Source: Dolichospermum sp. FACHB-1091 (GTDB taxonomy: Bacteria; Cyanobacteriota; Cyanobacteriia; Cyanobacteriales; Nostocaceae). Taken from it: 34,471 nucleotides of DNA. The translations under genes and the position numbers were made by a program. The stretch is from NCBI RefSeq assembly GCF_014697585.1, contig NZ_JACJSB010000040.1:1-34471 (forward strand), written 5' to 3'. Under the pieces are notes generated by a model. That model was not told the DNA's origin, ran no database searches, and worked only from the letters and a program-made list of their open reading frames with translations. Shown here in pieces: positions 16,745 to 24,755 of the stretch (positions are counted from its first letter, which is position 1; each line of letters starts with the position of its first letter).

Positions 16745-17318
16745 ATGTATCAAAGCGATGTCTATAGCAAACCCAGCTATGAGCCATTACCTGCTCAACA
16801 GACACTGCCAACGATGTATGATTTACCTAGTGAAGATCCGGATGAGCCAGGGTTGCCAGACGAATTTCACCTGTTACAACCAGAATTATTGCGTGTTACT
16901 TTCCGTCCACCGACTTATGCAGAAGATAATGTATTTACGGCTAGTGACTTAAACTTATACCTTATACTATGACAGTAAGCATACACAATGGTATAAACGC
17001 CCTGATTGGTTTGCGGTATTAGGGGTATCCCGTTTTTCTGAACAAACAGAACTAAGATTAAGTTATGTTACTTGGTGTGAAGGAACATATCCCTTTGTAG
17101 TGGTAGAATTAATATCTCCAGGAACAGAAAACGAAGACTTAGGCAGAAATTTACGGGAAGTCAATCAACCTCCCAATAAATGGACAGTATATGAGCAAAT
17201 TCTGAGAATCCCCTATTATTTTGTCTATAACCGTATTGAAACTGTAATTGAGCAAGTAAAATGCAACCTACACAAGCAAATTACGATATTTATGAACAAG
17301 ATTATCCTGAATGGTTAG
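16745..17318 (+). pseudogene. Uma2 family (DUF820) gene broken by a 7-bp tandem duplication
   Basis: The first part (16745-16972) reads MYQSDVYSKPSYEPLPAQQ and goes on to TASDLNLYLIL-stop. The second part, one frame over, continues YDSKHTQWYKRPDWFAVLGV, FPFV/YPFVVVELISPGTENEDLG and WTVYEQILRIPYYFVYNRI, a good Uma2-type endonuclease-fold sequence. The switch is at CTTATAC-CTTATAC (16954-16967); removing one copy restores LNLYYDSKHTQ. After YNRI the protein diverges from what I expect of the family and its tail overlaps the DUF29 start at 17261, so the 3' end also seems replaced. Uma2 genes are highly multiplied in cyanobacteria; their role is uncertain. Confidence 0.85.
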
Positions 17319-17716
17319 ATATTACCCTTAACCAACTGCAAAATCGGGACTTAGAAAATGTTGACTGGGAACATTTAATTGAGGAAATTACTGCATTGGG
17401 AAACGAACAAAGGCGTAAAGTAGAGAGTTATTTATTGAGACTTTTAATTCATCTACTATTGTATAATTATTGGAGTTCAGAAAAAGATTGGTCAAGGAGA
17501 GGTTGGGAAAAAGAAATTGATAACTTTAGGCTGGAATTAGATTTATTATTGGAGTCTAAAGTTCTTTATAATCATTGTACAAAAATCCTAGATAAGATTT
17601 ACATTAAAGCCAGAAATAATGCTATTCGTAAATCTGAACTATCTCCAGCAATTTTCCCTGAAAGTTGTCCTTATTCCTTAACAGAAATTCTCAATCCTGA
17701 ATGGTTGCCATCATAA
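17261..17716 (+). CDS. DUF29 family protein
   Basis: 151 aa, the usual DUF29 length. It begins YDIYEQDYPEWLDITLNQLQ and has DLENVDWEHLIEEITALGNE (about 30-49), a signature of this mostly cyanobacterial all-helical family, then RKVESYLLRLLIHLLLYNYW and a basic/aromatic KDWSRRGWEKEID segment, and ends EILNPEWLPS. The function is unknown; DUF29 genes are present in many copies and often lie near Uma2 or toxin-antitoxin genes. It overlaps the broken Uma2 reading frame and sits 21 bp before wzt. Confidence 0.88.
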   Translation: MQPTQANYDIYEQDYPEWLDITLNQLQNRDLENVDWEHLIEEITALGNEQRRKVESYLLRLLIHLLLYNYWSSEKDWSRRGWEKEIDNFRLELDLLLESKVLYNHCTKILDKIYIKARNNAIRKSELSPAIFPESCPYSLTEILNPEWLPS

Positions 17717-17737
17717 AAAGAATATTACTAATAAACT

Positions 17738-18997
17738 ATGTCAGATACAGTTATTCGCGTTGAAAACCTGGGCAAAAAATATATTATTGGACATCAACAG
17801 CAGGAACGCTATACAGCACTGCGAGATGTGATTACTAATAAGGTTAAATCTATTGGTAATCTACTAAATCCTCAAGCTAAGAATGAAAATCCAGCTTTTG
17901 AGGAATTTTGGTCTTTAAAGGATGTATCCTTTGAAATTAAACAAGGTGATAGAGTTGGGATTATTGGGCGTAATGGGGCGGGAAAATCAACACTATTGAA
18001 GATTTTAAGCCGAATTACAGAACCGACAAAAGGGAGTATTAAAATCAAGGGTAGAGTTGCTAGTTTATTGGAAGTAGGAACAGGTTTTCATCCAGAGTTG
18101 ACAGGGAGAGAGAATGTATTTCTGAATGGTGCTATTCTGGGCATGGGTAAGGAGGAAATTAAACGCAAGTTTGATGAGATTGTCGCTTTTGCGGAGGTGG
18201 AGAAGTTTCTGGATACGCCAGTGAAACGGTATTCTTCGGGAATGTATGTGCGGTTGGCGTTTGCGGTGGCGGCACATTTGGAACCAGAGATTTTGATTGT
18301 GGATGAGGTTTTGGCTGTGGGAGATTCAGCGTTTCAGAAGAAGTGTTTGGGGAAGATGGAGGATGTAGCGGAAAAGGAGGGTAGGACGGTATTGTTTGTG
18401 AGTCATAATATGGGGGCTATAAATAAACTATGTAATTTAAGCATTTGGATGAACTTTGGTAAGATTCAGTTAAAAGACCAAACGGAAGAGGTCATAGGCC
18501 AATACTTGTCAACTGCTTATAGTAATTCCCATAAAAAAGAATTTCAGATTCGCCCAGACAAAAAAGGACAAATTAAGTCTGTAAGACTAATGGATGATCA
18601 TGGCTTAGAAACTTCAGATTTTTCGTGTGGAACACGACCAACTATTGAAATTGAGTTTATTTTAAACACGCCAGTCACAGGATGTCATATTGCCTGTATT
18701 GTTAGTACATCCGATGGTCAACATCTATTTTCTACTGCTGACACTGACAATAACTCAGAAAGGCTTAATAAACGCCAACCTGGAGATTACTTAGTTCAAG
18801 TAAAATTGCCCATGGAATTTTTTAATGTCGCTACATATCATGTATCTGTTGGTTTAGGAATACCTGGAATTGAATCTTTTGACCGCCAAGAAGCAGTCTC
18901 TTTCAATCTACACGATACAGGTGATTTTGGGACTCTGAAAGAAGGTTCCCGGCGTTCTGGATTATTTTTAGTTTCCACTGAGTGGAAGTATGTCTAG
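17738..18997 (+). CDS. wzt: Polysaccharide ABC exporter ATPase with C-terminal glycan-binding domain (Wzt-like)
   Basis: 419 aa. The ATPase domain is residues 1-250: GRNGAGKST (77-85, Walker A), YSSGM (165-169, signature, with the SSGM form common in this family), LIVDE (186-190, Walker B) and SH (222-223, H loop). The C-terminal 265-419 is a beta-rich Wzt_C-type domain (e.g. IKSVRLMDDHGLETSDF, FNVATYHVSVGLGIPG), which in O-antigen exporters binds the capped end of the glycan and sets export specificity. It pairs with the permease at 15553. Bases about 18080-18420 have a G-rich third-position pattern that stops abruptly near residue 228, just before the C-domain, suggesting a mosaic gene. Confidence 0.92.
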   Translation: MSDTVIRVENLGKKYIIGHQQQERYTALRDVITNKVKSIGNLLNPQAKNENPAFEEFWSLKDVSFEIKQGDRVGIIGRNGAGKSTLLKILSRITEPTKGSIKIKGRVASLLEVGTGFHPELTGRENVFLNGAILGMGKEEIKRKFDEIVAFAEVEKFLDTPVKRYSSGMYVRLAFAVAAHLEPEILIVDEVLAVGDSAFQKKCLGKMEDVAEKEGRTVLFVSHNMGAINKLCNLSIWMNFGKIQLKDQTEEVIGQYLSTAYSNSHKKEFQIRPDKKGQIKSVRLMDDHGLETSDFSCGTRPTIEIEFILNTPVTGCHIACIVSTSDGQHLFSTADTDNNSERLNKRQPGDYLVQVKLPMEFFNVATYHVSVGLGIPGIESFDRQEAVSFNLHDTGDFGTLKEGSRRSGLFLVSTEWKYV

Positions 18998-19020
18998 TAC
19001 ATCTATATTTTTTTTCTAAA

Positions 19021-20082
19021 ATGAAAATGATTAATACCTTAAACAAAATTTTACTCCGCAGGTTTTTTACTTTTGATCACCCCCAGGCAAAACTAAGTGA
19101 AACTCAAAAACAATCCCTTTCTGAGTTTAAGCGCAAAGTCCAACAGGGGAAATATAACTTTGAGAATGTTCCCTGCCTGTGTGGTGATCCGGGTGGTGTA
19201 TTAATAACCGAGCGCGATCGCTACTGTTTGCCAGTTAAAACTCTTTTATGTACATCCTGCGGTACACTACGGACAAGCCCAAGACTAGATGAACCGAGTT
19301 TATCAACCTTTTACGAACAAGACTATCGTTCAATCTATGTTGGCAGTCCTCAAGCACCTGATGAATTTTTTGAACAACAAGAAACTCATGGTGTATCAAT
19401 TAGAGATTTTGTATGGAAAATCTCTGAACCAGAGAAAATTATAACTGTATTTGATGTAGGATGTGGGGCTGGAGGAACACTTATTCCTTTCCGAAATTTG
19501 GGATGTAAAGTCTTTGGTTGTGATTTAGGTAGTCAATACTTATATCGAGGCATATCATCAGGACTAACTTTAGAACACGGAGATATAGAATCTCTATATA
19601 AATATGGTAAGGCTGACTTAGTTATTCTTAGCCATGTTCTTGAACATTTCCCCAAGCCACTGGAAACCCTTAAAAAGATATCTCAGGGAATGAGTGATGG
19701 TGGATATCTTTATGTAGAAGTTCCTGGTATCTTTAACATTCACCACGCTTATAAAGACCCATTACTTTACTTCCAAAATGCACATCTTTATCATTTCACG
19801 TTATCAACCCTAACATTTCTTTTACAGCAAGCTGGATTTGAACTTATCAAAGGTAATGACTCTATTCAGGCACTATATAAGAAAACTGATAAAGTTGTCT
19901 TATCGAGTCATTTAGGTGAGTGGCATTCTATTTTAATCTATTTTTATTTTGCAGAAATTAGTCATCACTTTCCATTTTTACGGATTATCCAGTACCCACG
20001 TTATTATTTTTCTAAAACGATTCGCTTATTGTTGGGTGATTTTGCTGTAGATGCATTCAAGAGGAAATTTTTAAAATTCTAA
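19021..20082 (+). CDS. SAM-dependent methyltransferase with N-terminal Cys-rich segment
   Basis: Start chosen at ATG 19021 (353 aa); an upstream in-frame ATG (18982) would overlap the wzt end. The N-terminal part has CLCGD and CTSCGTLRTSPR, a C-x-C ... C-x2-C pattern like the zinc-binding head of sugar C-methyltransferases and related class I enzymes. The Rossmann core has FDVGCGAGGTL (motif I), GCDLGSQYL, and LSHVLEHFPKPLETLKKI then GYLYVEVPG, as in Methyltransf_23 proteins. It probably methylates a sugar or glycan intermediate. Next to an ABC exporter it could supply the terminal cap that Wzt recognises, as in methylated O-antigens; that is inference. Confidence 0.82.
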   Translation: MKMINTLNKILLRRFFTFDHPQAKLSETQKQSLSEFKRKVQQGKYNFENVPCLCGDPGGVLITERDRYCLPVKTLLCTSCGTLRTSPRLDEPSLSTFYEQDYRSIYVGSPQAPDEFFEQQETHGVSIRDFVWKISEPEKIITVFDVGCGAGGTLIPFRNLGCKVFGCDLGSQYLYRGISSGLTLEHGDIESLYKYGKADLVILSHVLEHFPKPLETLKKISQGMSDGGYLYVEVPGIFNIHHAYKDPLLYFQNAHLYHFTLSTLTFLLQQAGFELIKGNDSIQALYKKTDKVVLSSHLGEWHSILIYFYFAEISHHFPFLRIIQYPRYYFSKTIRLLLGDFAVDAFKRKFLKF

Positions 20083-20083
20083 A

Positions 20084-20764
20084 ATGAAAAGCATTGTTCT
20101 AATTCCTGCACGTGGTGGCTCAAAAGGAGTCCCTTACAAAAACATTCGTCCTCTAGCTAATAAACCTCTAATCGCCCATTCTATCTTAGATGCGAAAGAA
20201 GCCCATCTAGTCGATCGCATTTACGTTACCACAGACGATGGCGAAATTGCCCAGGTTTCAACAGAATATGGTGCAAGTATTATTCACCGACCCACTGAAC
20301 TAGCCAACGATACTGCTTCTTCAGAGTCGGCTCTTATTCATGCCTTAACAGAAATTGAAAAAGAGGGGATTAACCCAGAACTTATAGTCTTCTTACAATG
20401 TACATCCCCTTTACGAACTGGGCTAGATATAGATCGCGCTATTGAGCAAATGAGAGCGGAAAACGCTGATTCTCTCCTCTCAGTTTCCCCAACCCATCGC
20501 TTTCTGTGGCATCAAGTAGATGATGTTGCCCAGTCTATCAACTATGACTATCACCACCGTCCCCGTCGCCAAGATTTAAACCCCCAATATATGGAAAATG
20601 GTTCAATTTATATCTTTAAACCCTGGGTTTTAAAAGAATTAAATAACCGATTGGGCGGTAAAATTTCTCTGTTTGTGATGGATGAATCTCAAAGTTGGGA
20701 AATTGATTCGTTAGAGGATTTTGAGTATATAGAGTTTTTAATCAATCACAAACGTAAACCTTAA
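20084..20764 (+). CDS. CMP-nonulosonate synthetase / acylneuraminate cytidylyltransferase (NeuA-like)
   Basis: 226 aa, one base after the upstream methyltransferase. It activates a sialic-acid-like nonulosonic acid (or Kdo/Kdn-like sugar) with CTP in the cytosol. LIPARGGSKGVPYKNIRPL (6-24) is the nucleotide-binding signature with R-G-G-S-K-G; YVTTDDGEIA, then LQCTSPLRTGLDID (103-116), SLLSVSPTHRFLW and YMENGSIYIF complete the family pattern, and WEIDSLEDFE holds the metal-binding Asp near the end. The NeuB-type synthase is two genes downstream, giving a condensation-plus-activation pair. Whether the product is neuraminic, legionaminic, pseudaminic or Kdn-type cannot be read from sequence by eye. 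Confidence 0.9.
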   Translation: MKSIVLIPARGGSKGVPYKNIRPLANKPLIAHSILDAKEAHLVDRIYVTTDDGEIAQVSTEYGASIIHRPTELANDTASSESALIHALTEIEKEGINPELIVFLQCTSPLRTGLDIDRAIEQMRAENADSLLSVSPTHRFLWHQVDDVAQSINYDYHHRPRRQDLNPQYMENGSIYIFKPWVLKELNNRLGGKISLFVMDESQSWEIDSLEDFEYIEFLINHKRKP

Positions 20765-20781
20765 TAGTTCTGAAAAAAAAC

Positions 20782-21442
20782 ATGATTAATTTACCTGATT
20801 TTTCAAAAGCATTTGAATACGAAAATAACTTCTACCTATCCTGTGATAATAGCAGAATTGCTAAGTTATTAGCTCATTATGAATTATACAAAATGGTTGC
20901 CAACATACCAGGAGCAATAGTAGAATGTGGCGTTTTTAAAGGAACATCATTGACAAGGTTCGCCACATTTCGAGATTTATTCAGTAATTCCCACGCTAAA
21001 AAAATAATTGGTTTTGATATTTATGGTAAATTTCCTGAAACTAATTTTCAGGAAGATAAAGCACCTAGACAGCGTTTTATTGATAGTGCTGGGGAGGAAA
21101 GTATTGCTGTAGATCAGCTTACAGAAGTCCTAAAAATTAAAGGAGTTGACAAGAATGTAGAATTAGTGAAAGGAGACATTTTAAAAACAGTCCCCAATTA
21201 TCTGAATGACCATCCAGAATTAAAAATTTCACTTCTCAATTTAGATACTGATATATACGAACCTGCCTCTGTAATTTTAGAATTACTGTTTCCTAGAATT
21301 GTCAGGGGGGGTACTAATTATAGACGATTACGGTGTTTTCCCTGGAGAAACAAAAGCTGTAGATGAATATTTTCAGGATAAAGATGTGGTGATAAATAAG
21401 TTTCCATTTTGTATGACACCTTGTTATATTGTGAAAAATTAA
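20782..21442 (+). pseudogene. TylF/macrocin-type O-methyltransferase, frameshifted at a G7 tract
   Basis: The first frame (20782-21366) gives AIVECGVFKGTSLTRFATFR, KKIIGFDIYGKFPETN, LVKGDILKTVPNYL and LLNLDTDIYEPASVILELLF, clear TylF/MycF-type SAM methyltransferase motifs, then runs out of family at PRIVRGGTNYRR. One frame over, the DNA continues VLIIDDYGVFPGETKAVDEY and ends CMTPCYIVKN at 21442. The change falls exactly on seven G (21305-21311). With one G fewer (or two more) the full ~220-aa protein is restored. It may be a real lesion, a phase-variable switch, or a sequencing error. It sits between NeuA- and NeuB-type genes, so it probably belongs to the same sugar pathway. Confidence 0.88.
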
Positions 21443-21472
21443 CTTTGAAAATTTTTTTAAAATTAAAGTATT

Positions 21473-23725
21473 ATGATCATTGACAAAAATTTATTAAAGT
21501 ATATTGTTTTCGCTGAAGACGATATATTAAATGCCCTGAAAAAAATCAGCGACAACAAAAACCGCATTATTTTCTCGGTGACAGAAGCAGGTGTTTTAGA
21601 AGGTGTCCTCACAGACGGAGATTTTCGCCGTTGGTTGGTGCAACAAGAATCTATTAATCTCAATCAACCTGTCTCAAAAATTTCTAACAAAAACTATAAA
21701 TTTGCTAATTACAATGATGATCCTGTAAAGATTCAATCTTACTTTTCTAATGAAGTTGAATTCATTCCCCTTTTAGACAATAACCGTCATTTAGTTGCAG
21801 TTGCTTGTCGGAAGTCAGAAGGTATTCGCATCGGAAATTTTATCATTGATGCCCAATCTCCTACTTTTGTCATTGCGGAAATTGGCAATAATCACAATGG
21901 TAGCTTGGAACTTGCTAAACAGTTAATTGATCAAGCGGTAGCGGTAGGTGCAGACTGTGCAAAGTTCCAAATGCGCGATCTCAAATCACTATATCGGAAT
22001 GCTGGGAATGCTAATGATGCTAGTGAAGATTTAGGATCACAATATACTCTAGATTTGCTAACTCGTTTCCAATTAACAACCGATGAAATGTTCACGGCCT
22101 TTGATTACTGTCAAACACAGGGAATTTTACCCCTTTGTACACCCTGGGATATTGAGAGTTTATCTGTGCTAGAACAGTATGGAATACAGGCTTATAAAGT
22201 GGCATCGGCTGATTTGACTAACTATGATTTACTCACGGCTTTAGCAAAAACGGGTAAGCCATTAATTTGTTCAACGGGGATGTCGGCTGAAGCTGAGATA
22301 ATTGACGCAGTGGCATTACTAAATCGGTTAGGTGCGCTGTATGTTTTGCTGCACTGTAATTCAACCTATCCAGCCCCCTTTAAAGATGTCAATCTAAACT
22401 ATATAGACCGTCTGAAAGAAATTGGTAATTGTCCCGTTGGTTATTCCGGCCATGAACGGGGTATTCATGTAGCGATCGCCGCTGTAGCTAAGGGTGCTAA
22501 GGTAATAGAAAAACACTTCACCCTAGACAAAACAATGGAAGGTAATGACCACAAAGTGAGTTTATTACCAGATGAATTTCGGCTAATGATTGAAGGAATT
22601 CGCCAAGTAGAACAATCACTGGGTACAAATGGAGAACGAAACCTCAGTCAAGGGGAATTAATGAACCGAGAAAACTTGGCTAAGAGTTTGGTGATTAACT
22701 GCAATTTAGAGGTAGGACAAATCATTACTGAATCCATGATTGATGTAAAAAGTCCCGGAAAAGGTTTACAACCCAATCGGAAGACAGAGTTAATTGGTAA
22801 ACGTTCCCGGCGATCGCTCAAAGCAGGTGATTTTTTTTACCCTAGCGACTTAGAAGTGGAACAAGTCAAAGCAAGAGACTATCGTTTTAAACGACCTTGG
22901 GGTGTTCCAGTTCGCTACCATGACTTTAAAACTCTATTGTCACAATCAAATCCAGATTTACTAGAATTTCATCTCAGTTATAAAGATTTAGAAGTTGATA
23001 TTCACCAGTATATTGATCAAGTCTATGATTTAGATGTAATTGTACACGCTCCAGAGTTGTTTGCAGGCGATCACGTCTTGGATCTATCTTCCCAAGACAA
23101 AGATTACCGTCAACTATCAATTAAAGAATTACAAAGAGTGATTGACATTACTCGACAATTAAAACCGTTTTTCAAACGAGCAAGTCGCCCCTGCATTGTC
23201 ACCAATGTTGGTGGATTTACAAATGATACTTTATTATCTTTGTCAGTTCGCCAGCAACTATACAAAACACTTTATGATAGTTTATCTCAATTAGATACAG
23301 ATGGAGTCGAAATCATTCCTCAAACCATGCCTCCTTTTCCTTGGCATTTTGGGGGACAACGAAATCATAATCTTTTTGTAGATCCGAAAGACATTACTGA
23401 TTTTTGTCGTCAACATAACTATCGTATTTGCTTAGATATCTCTCATTCCAAACTAGCTTGTACTTATCACAAAATATCATTCAAAGAATTTCTTGAACAA
23501 ATTGGACCTTACACTGCTCATTTACACATTGCTGATGCTAAAGGTGTTGATGGGGAAGGTTTACAAATCGGTGAAGGTGAAATTGATTTTCCTGCTTTAG
23601 CAGAAGTCTTAAATAAGGCTGCACCAAATGCGTCTTTTATCCCCGAAATTTGGCAGGGACATAAAAATGAAGGTGAGGGCTTTTGGATAGCTTTGGAGCA
23701 GTTGGAGGTATTTTTTACTGTATAA
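21473..23725 (+). CDS. CBS-NeuB-SAF-TIM barrel fusion, nonulosonic acid synthase
   Basis: 750 aa, about twice a normal NeuB. Residues 1-115 are a CBS pair containing GVLTDGDFRR (44-53), as in CBS-linked nonulosonate nucleotidyltransferases of the PtmE kind. Residues 128-395 are the NeuB aldolase barrel (FVIAEIGNNHNGS 132-144, KVASADL 242-248, STGMS 267-271, GYSGHERG 323-330, EKHFTLD 346-352), which condenses phosphoenolpyruvate with a hexosamine-type sugar. Residues 402-462 are the SAF/antifreeze-like domain. Residues 480-735 form an AP-endonuclease-2/xylose-isomerase-like TIM barrel with VHAPE, GVEIIPQ (Glu613), LDISHSK (Asp655, His658), HLHIAD (683-688) and PEIWQGH (Glu725), so its metal ligands look intact. 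The last domain may make or process the sugar precursor. Its activity is unknown. Confidence 0.93.
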   Translation: MIIDKNLLKYIVFAEDDILNALKKISDNKNRIIFSVTEAGVLEGVLTDGDFRRWLVQQESINLNQPVSKISNKNYKFANYNDDPVKIQSYFSNEVEFIPLLDNNRHLVAVACRKSEGIRIGNFIIDAQSPTFVIAEIGNNHNGSLELAKQLIDQAVAVGADCAKFQMRDLKSLYRNAGNANDASEDLGSQYTLDLLTRFQLTTDEMFTAFDYCQTQGILPLCTPWDIESLSVLEQYGIQAYKVASADLTNYDLLTALAKTGKPLICSTGMSAEAEIIDAVALLNRLGALYVLLHCNSTYPAPFKDVNLNYIDRLKEIGNCPVGYSGHERGIHVAIAAVAKGAKVIEKHFTLDKTMEGNDHKVSLLPDEFRLMIEGIRQVEQSLGTNGERNLSQGELMNRENLAKSLVINCNLEVGQIITESMIDVKSPGKGLQPNRKTELIGKRSRRSLKAGDFFYPSDLEVEQVKARDYRFKRPWGVPVRYHDFKTLLSQSNPDLLEFHLSYKDLEVDIHQYIDQVYDLDVIVHAPELFAGDHVLDLSSQDKDYRQLSIKELQRVIDITRQLKPFFKRASRPCIVTNVGGFTNDTLLSLSVRQQLYKTLYDSLSQLDTDGVEIIPQTMPPFPWHFGGQRNHNLFVDPKDITDFCRQHNYRICLDISHSKLACTYHKISFKEFLEQIGPYTAHLHIADAKGVDGEGLQIGEGEIDFPALAEVLNKAAPNASFIPEIWQGHKNEGEGFWIALEQLEVFFTV

Positions 23726-23807
23726 TACAGGAAATACTAGACAAACAATAAAATAGCAAAATTTCAATTATTGTTGCTTATTAAGCAATAAAATAACAAC
23801 TCGTTAA

Positions 23808-24677
23808 ATGTTAGATATGAAACAAATTGCACAAAAATGGTTACTTCCACCTAGTGTATACAAATGGGGTAATTATTATCTCTATAAAATAAAAACTTTT
23901 CTTAAAAAAGACTTTCGGAAAGTTCTAAGACAGAATATTTCTCTTATCAGAGAAAGTGATTCACATGAAAGATGCTTTATTATTGGTTCTGGTCCTTCAT
24001 TACAGAAGACTAATTTAAAAATTTTAAAAAATGAAGCTTGCTTTTTCTTAAACCATACTTATTTACATGAAGACTTCAATTTGATAGAAAATAAATTTTG
24101 TGTATTAAGTGGTTTTGCTTGTCATAAACATCTTGACCAAGACCAAATTAGTAATGTTCTCTATCAATTATCTATCTATGCTAGGGATGCAAAACTGATT
24201 CTTAATATTCAAGACAGAGCTATTTTTGAATCTTGCAAGTTTAATATTTCTAAATTGCGATACTACTTTAATTGGAATCTTGATTGGTCATGTCTTAATC
24301 GTGTTGAATTAGCACCTAATCGACCTATTTGCCCACCTCAAAATTCGGTCATTTTTGCAATTCAAGTTGCCTTGTGCATGAAATATAAAAATATATACTT
24401 AGTTGGTATCGATCATGATTTCATACTGAGTGCTTTAACGCAATCTCAAGAGAATCATTTTTATACAGAAGCAGAAAGTAAGCTTGGCAATGTATCAGTC
24501 AAGGTTTCCAATATTGCAAGTTCTTTGGCTGCTCATAGTCTGATATGGAATCAACACATCCTGCTAAACCAATATGCTAAAAAATTAGGAATTGCAATTT
24601 TCAATGCAACTGAAGGAGGAATACTTGATGTTTATCCTCGTGTATCCCTGCAAGATTTAATTCAATCAAAAACTTAA
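23808..24677 (+). CDS. DUF115/Maf-like protein, candidate nonulosonate transferase
   Basis: 289 aa, no signal peptide; a basic N-terminal stretch (KIKTFLKKDFRKVLR) could touch the membrane. CFIIGSGPSLQKTNLKIL (about 56-73) is the G-x-G-P-S-L loop shared by DUF115 (6-hydroxymethylpterin diphosphokinase MptE-like, and the core of Maf flagellin glycosyltransferases) and reminiscent of GT42 sialyltransferases. FFLNHTYLHEDF, the PPQNSVIFAIQVALCMKYKN helix and IYLVGIDHDF follow, as in this fold. Directly after the NeuB fusion, a role in moving a CMP-nonulosonate to the glycan is plausible. Alternatives are a kinase-like or structural DUF115 member. Start ATG 23808; a second in-frame ATG is at 23817. 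Confidence 0.7.
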   Translation: MLDMKQIAQKWLLPPSVYKWGNYYLYKIKTFLKKDFRKVLRQNISLIRESDSHERCFIIGSGPSLQKTNLKILKNEACFFLNHTYLHEDFNLIENKFCVLSGFACHKHLDQDQISNVLYQLSIYARDAKLILNIQDRAIFESCKFNISKLRYYFNWNLDWSCLNRVELAPNRPICPPQNSVIFAIQVALCMKYKNIYLVGIDHDFILSALTQSQENHFYTEAESKLGNVSVKVSNIASSLAAHSLIWNQHILLNQYAKKLGIAIFNATEGGILDVYPRVSLQDLIQSKT

Positions 24678-24755
24678 TGAGTTAATTTTTGGTACTCTTT
24701 CTCTTATGAAAAAACTACTTGTCATAGAAATTAAATTAAATAATAAATAACAAGT

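Noticed and set aside
18982-19020. Earlier ATG for the Cys-rich methyltransferase
   Set aside because: It overlaps the end of wzt and adds residues that look like shifted wzt coding sequence.
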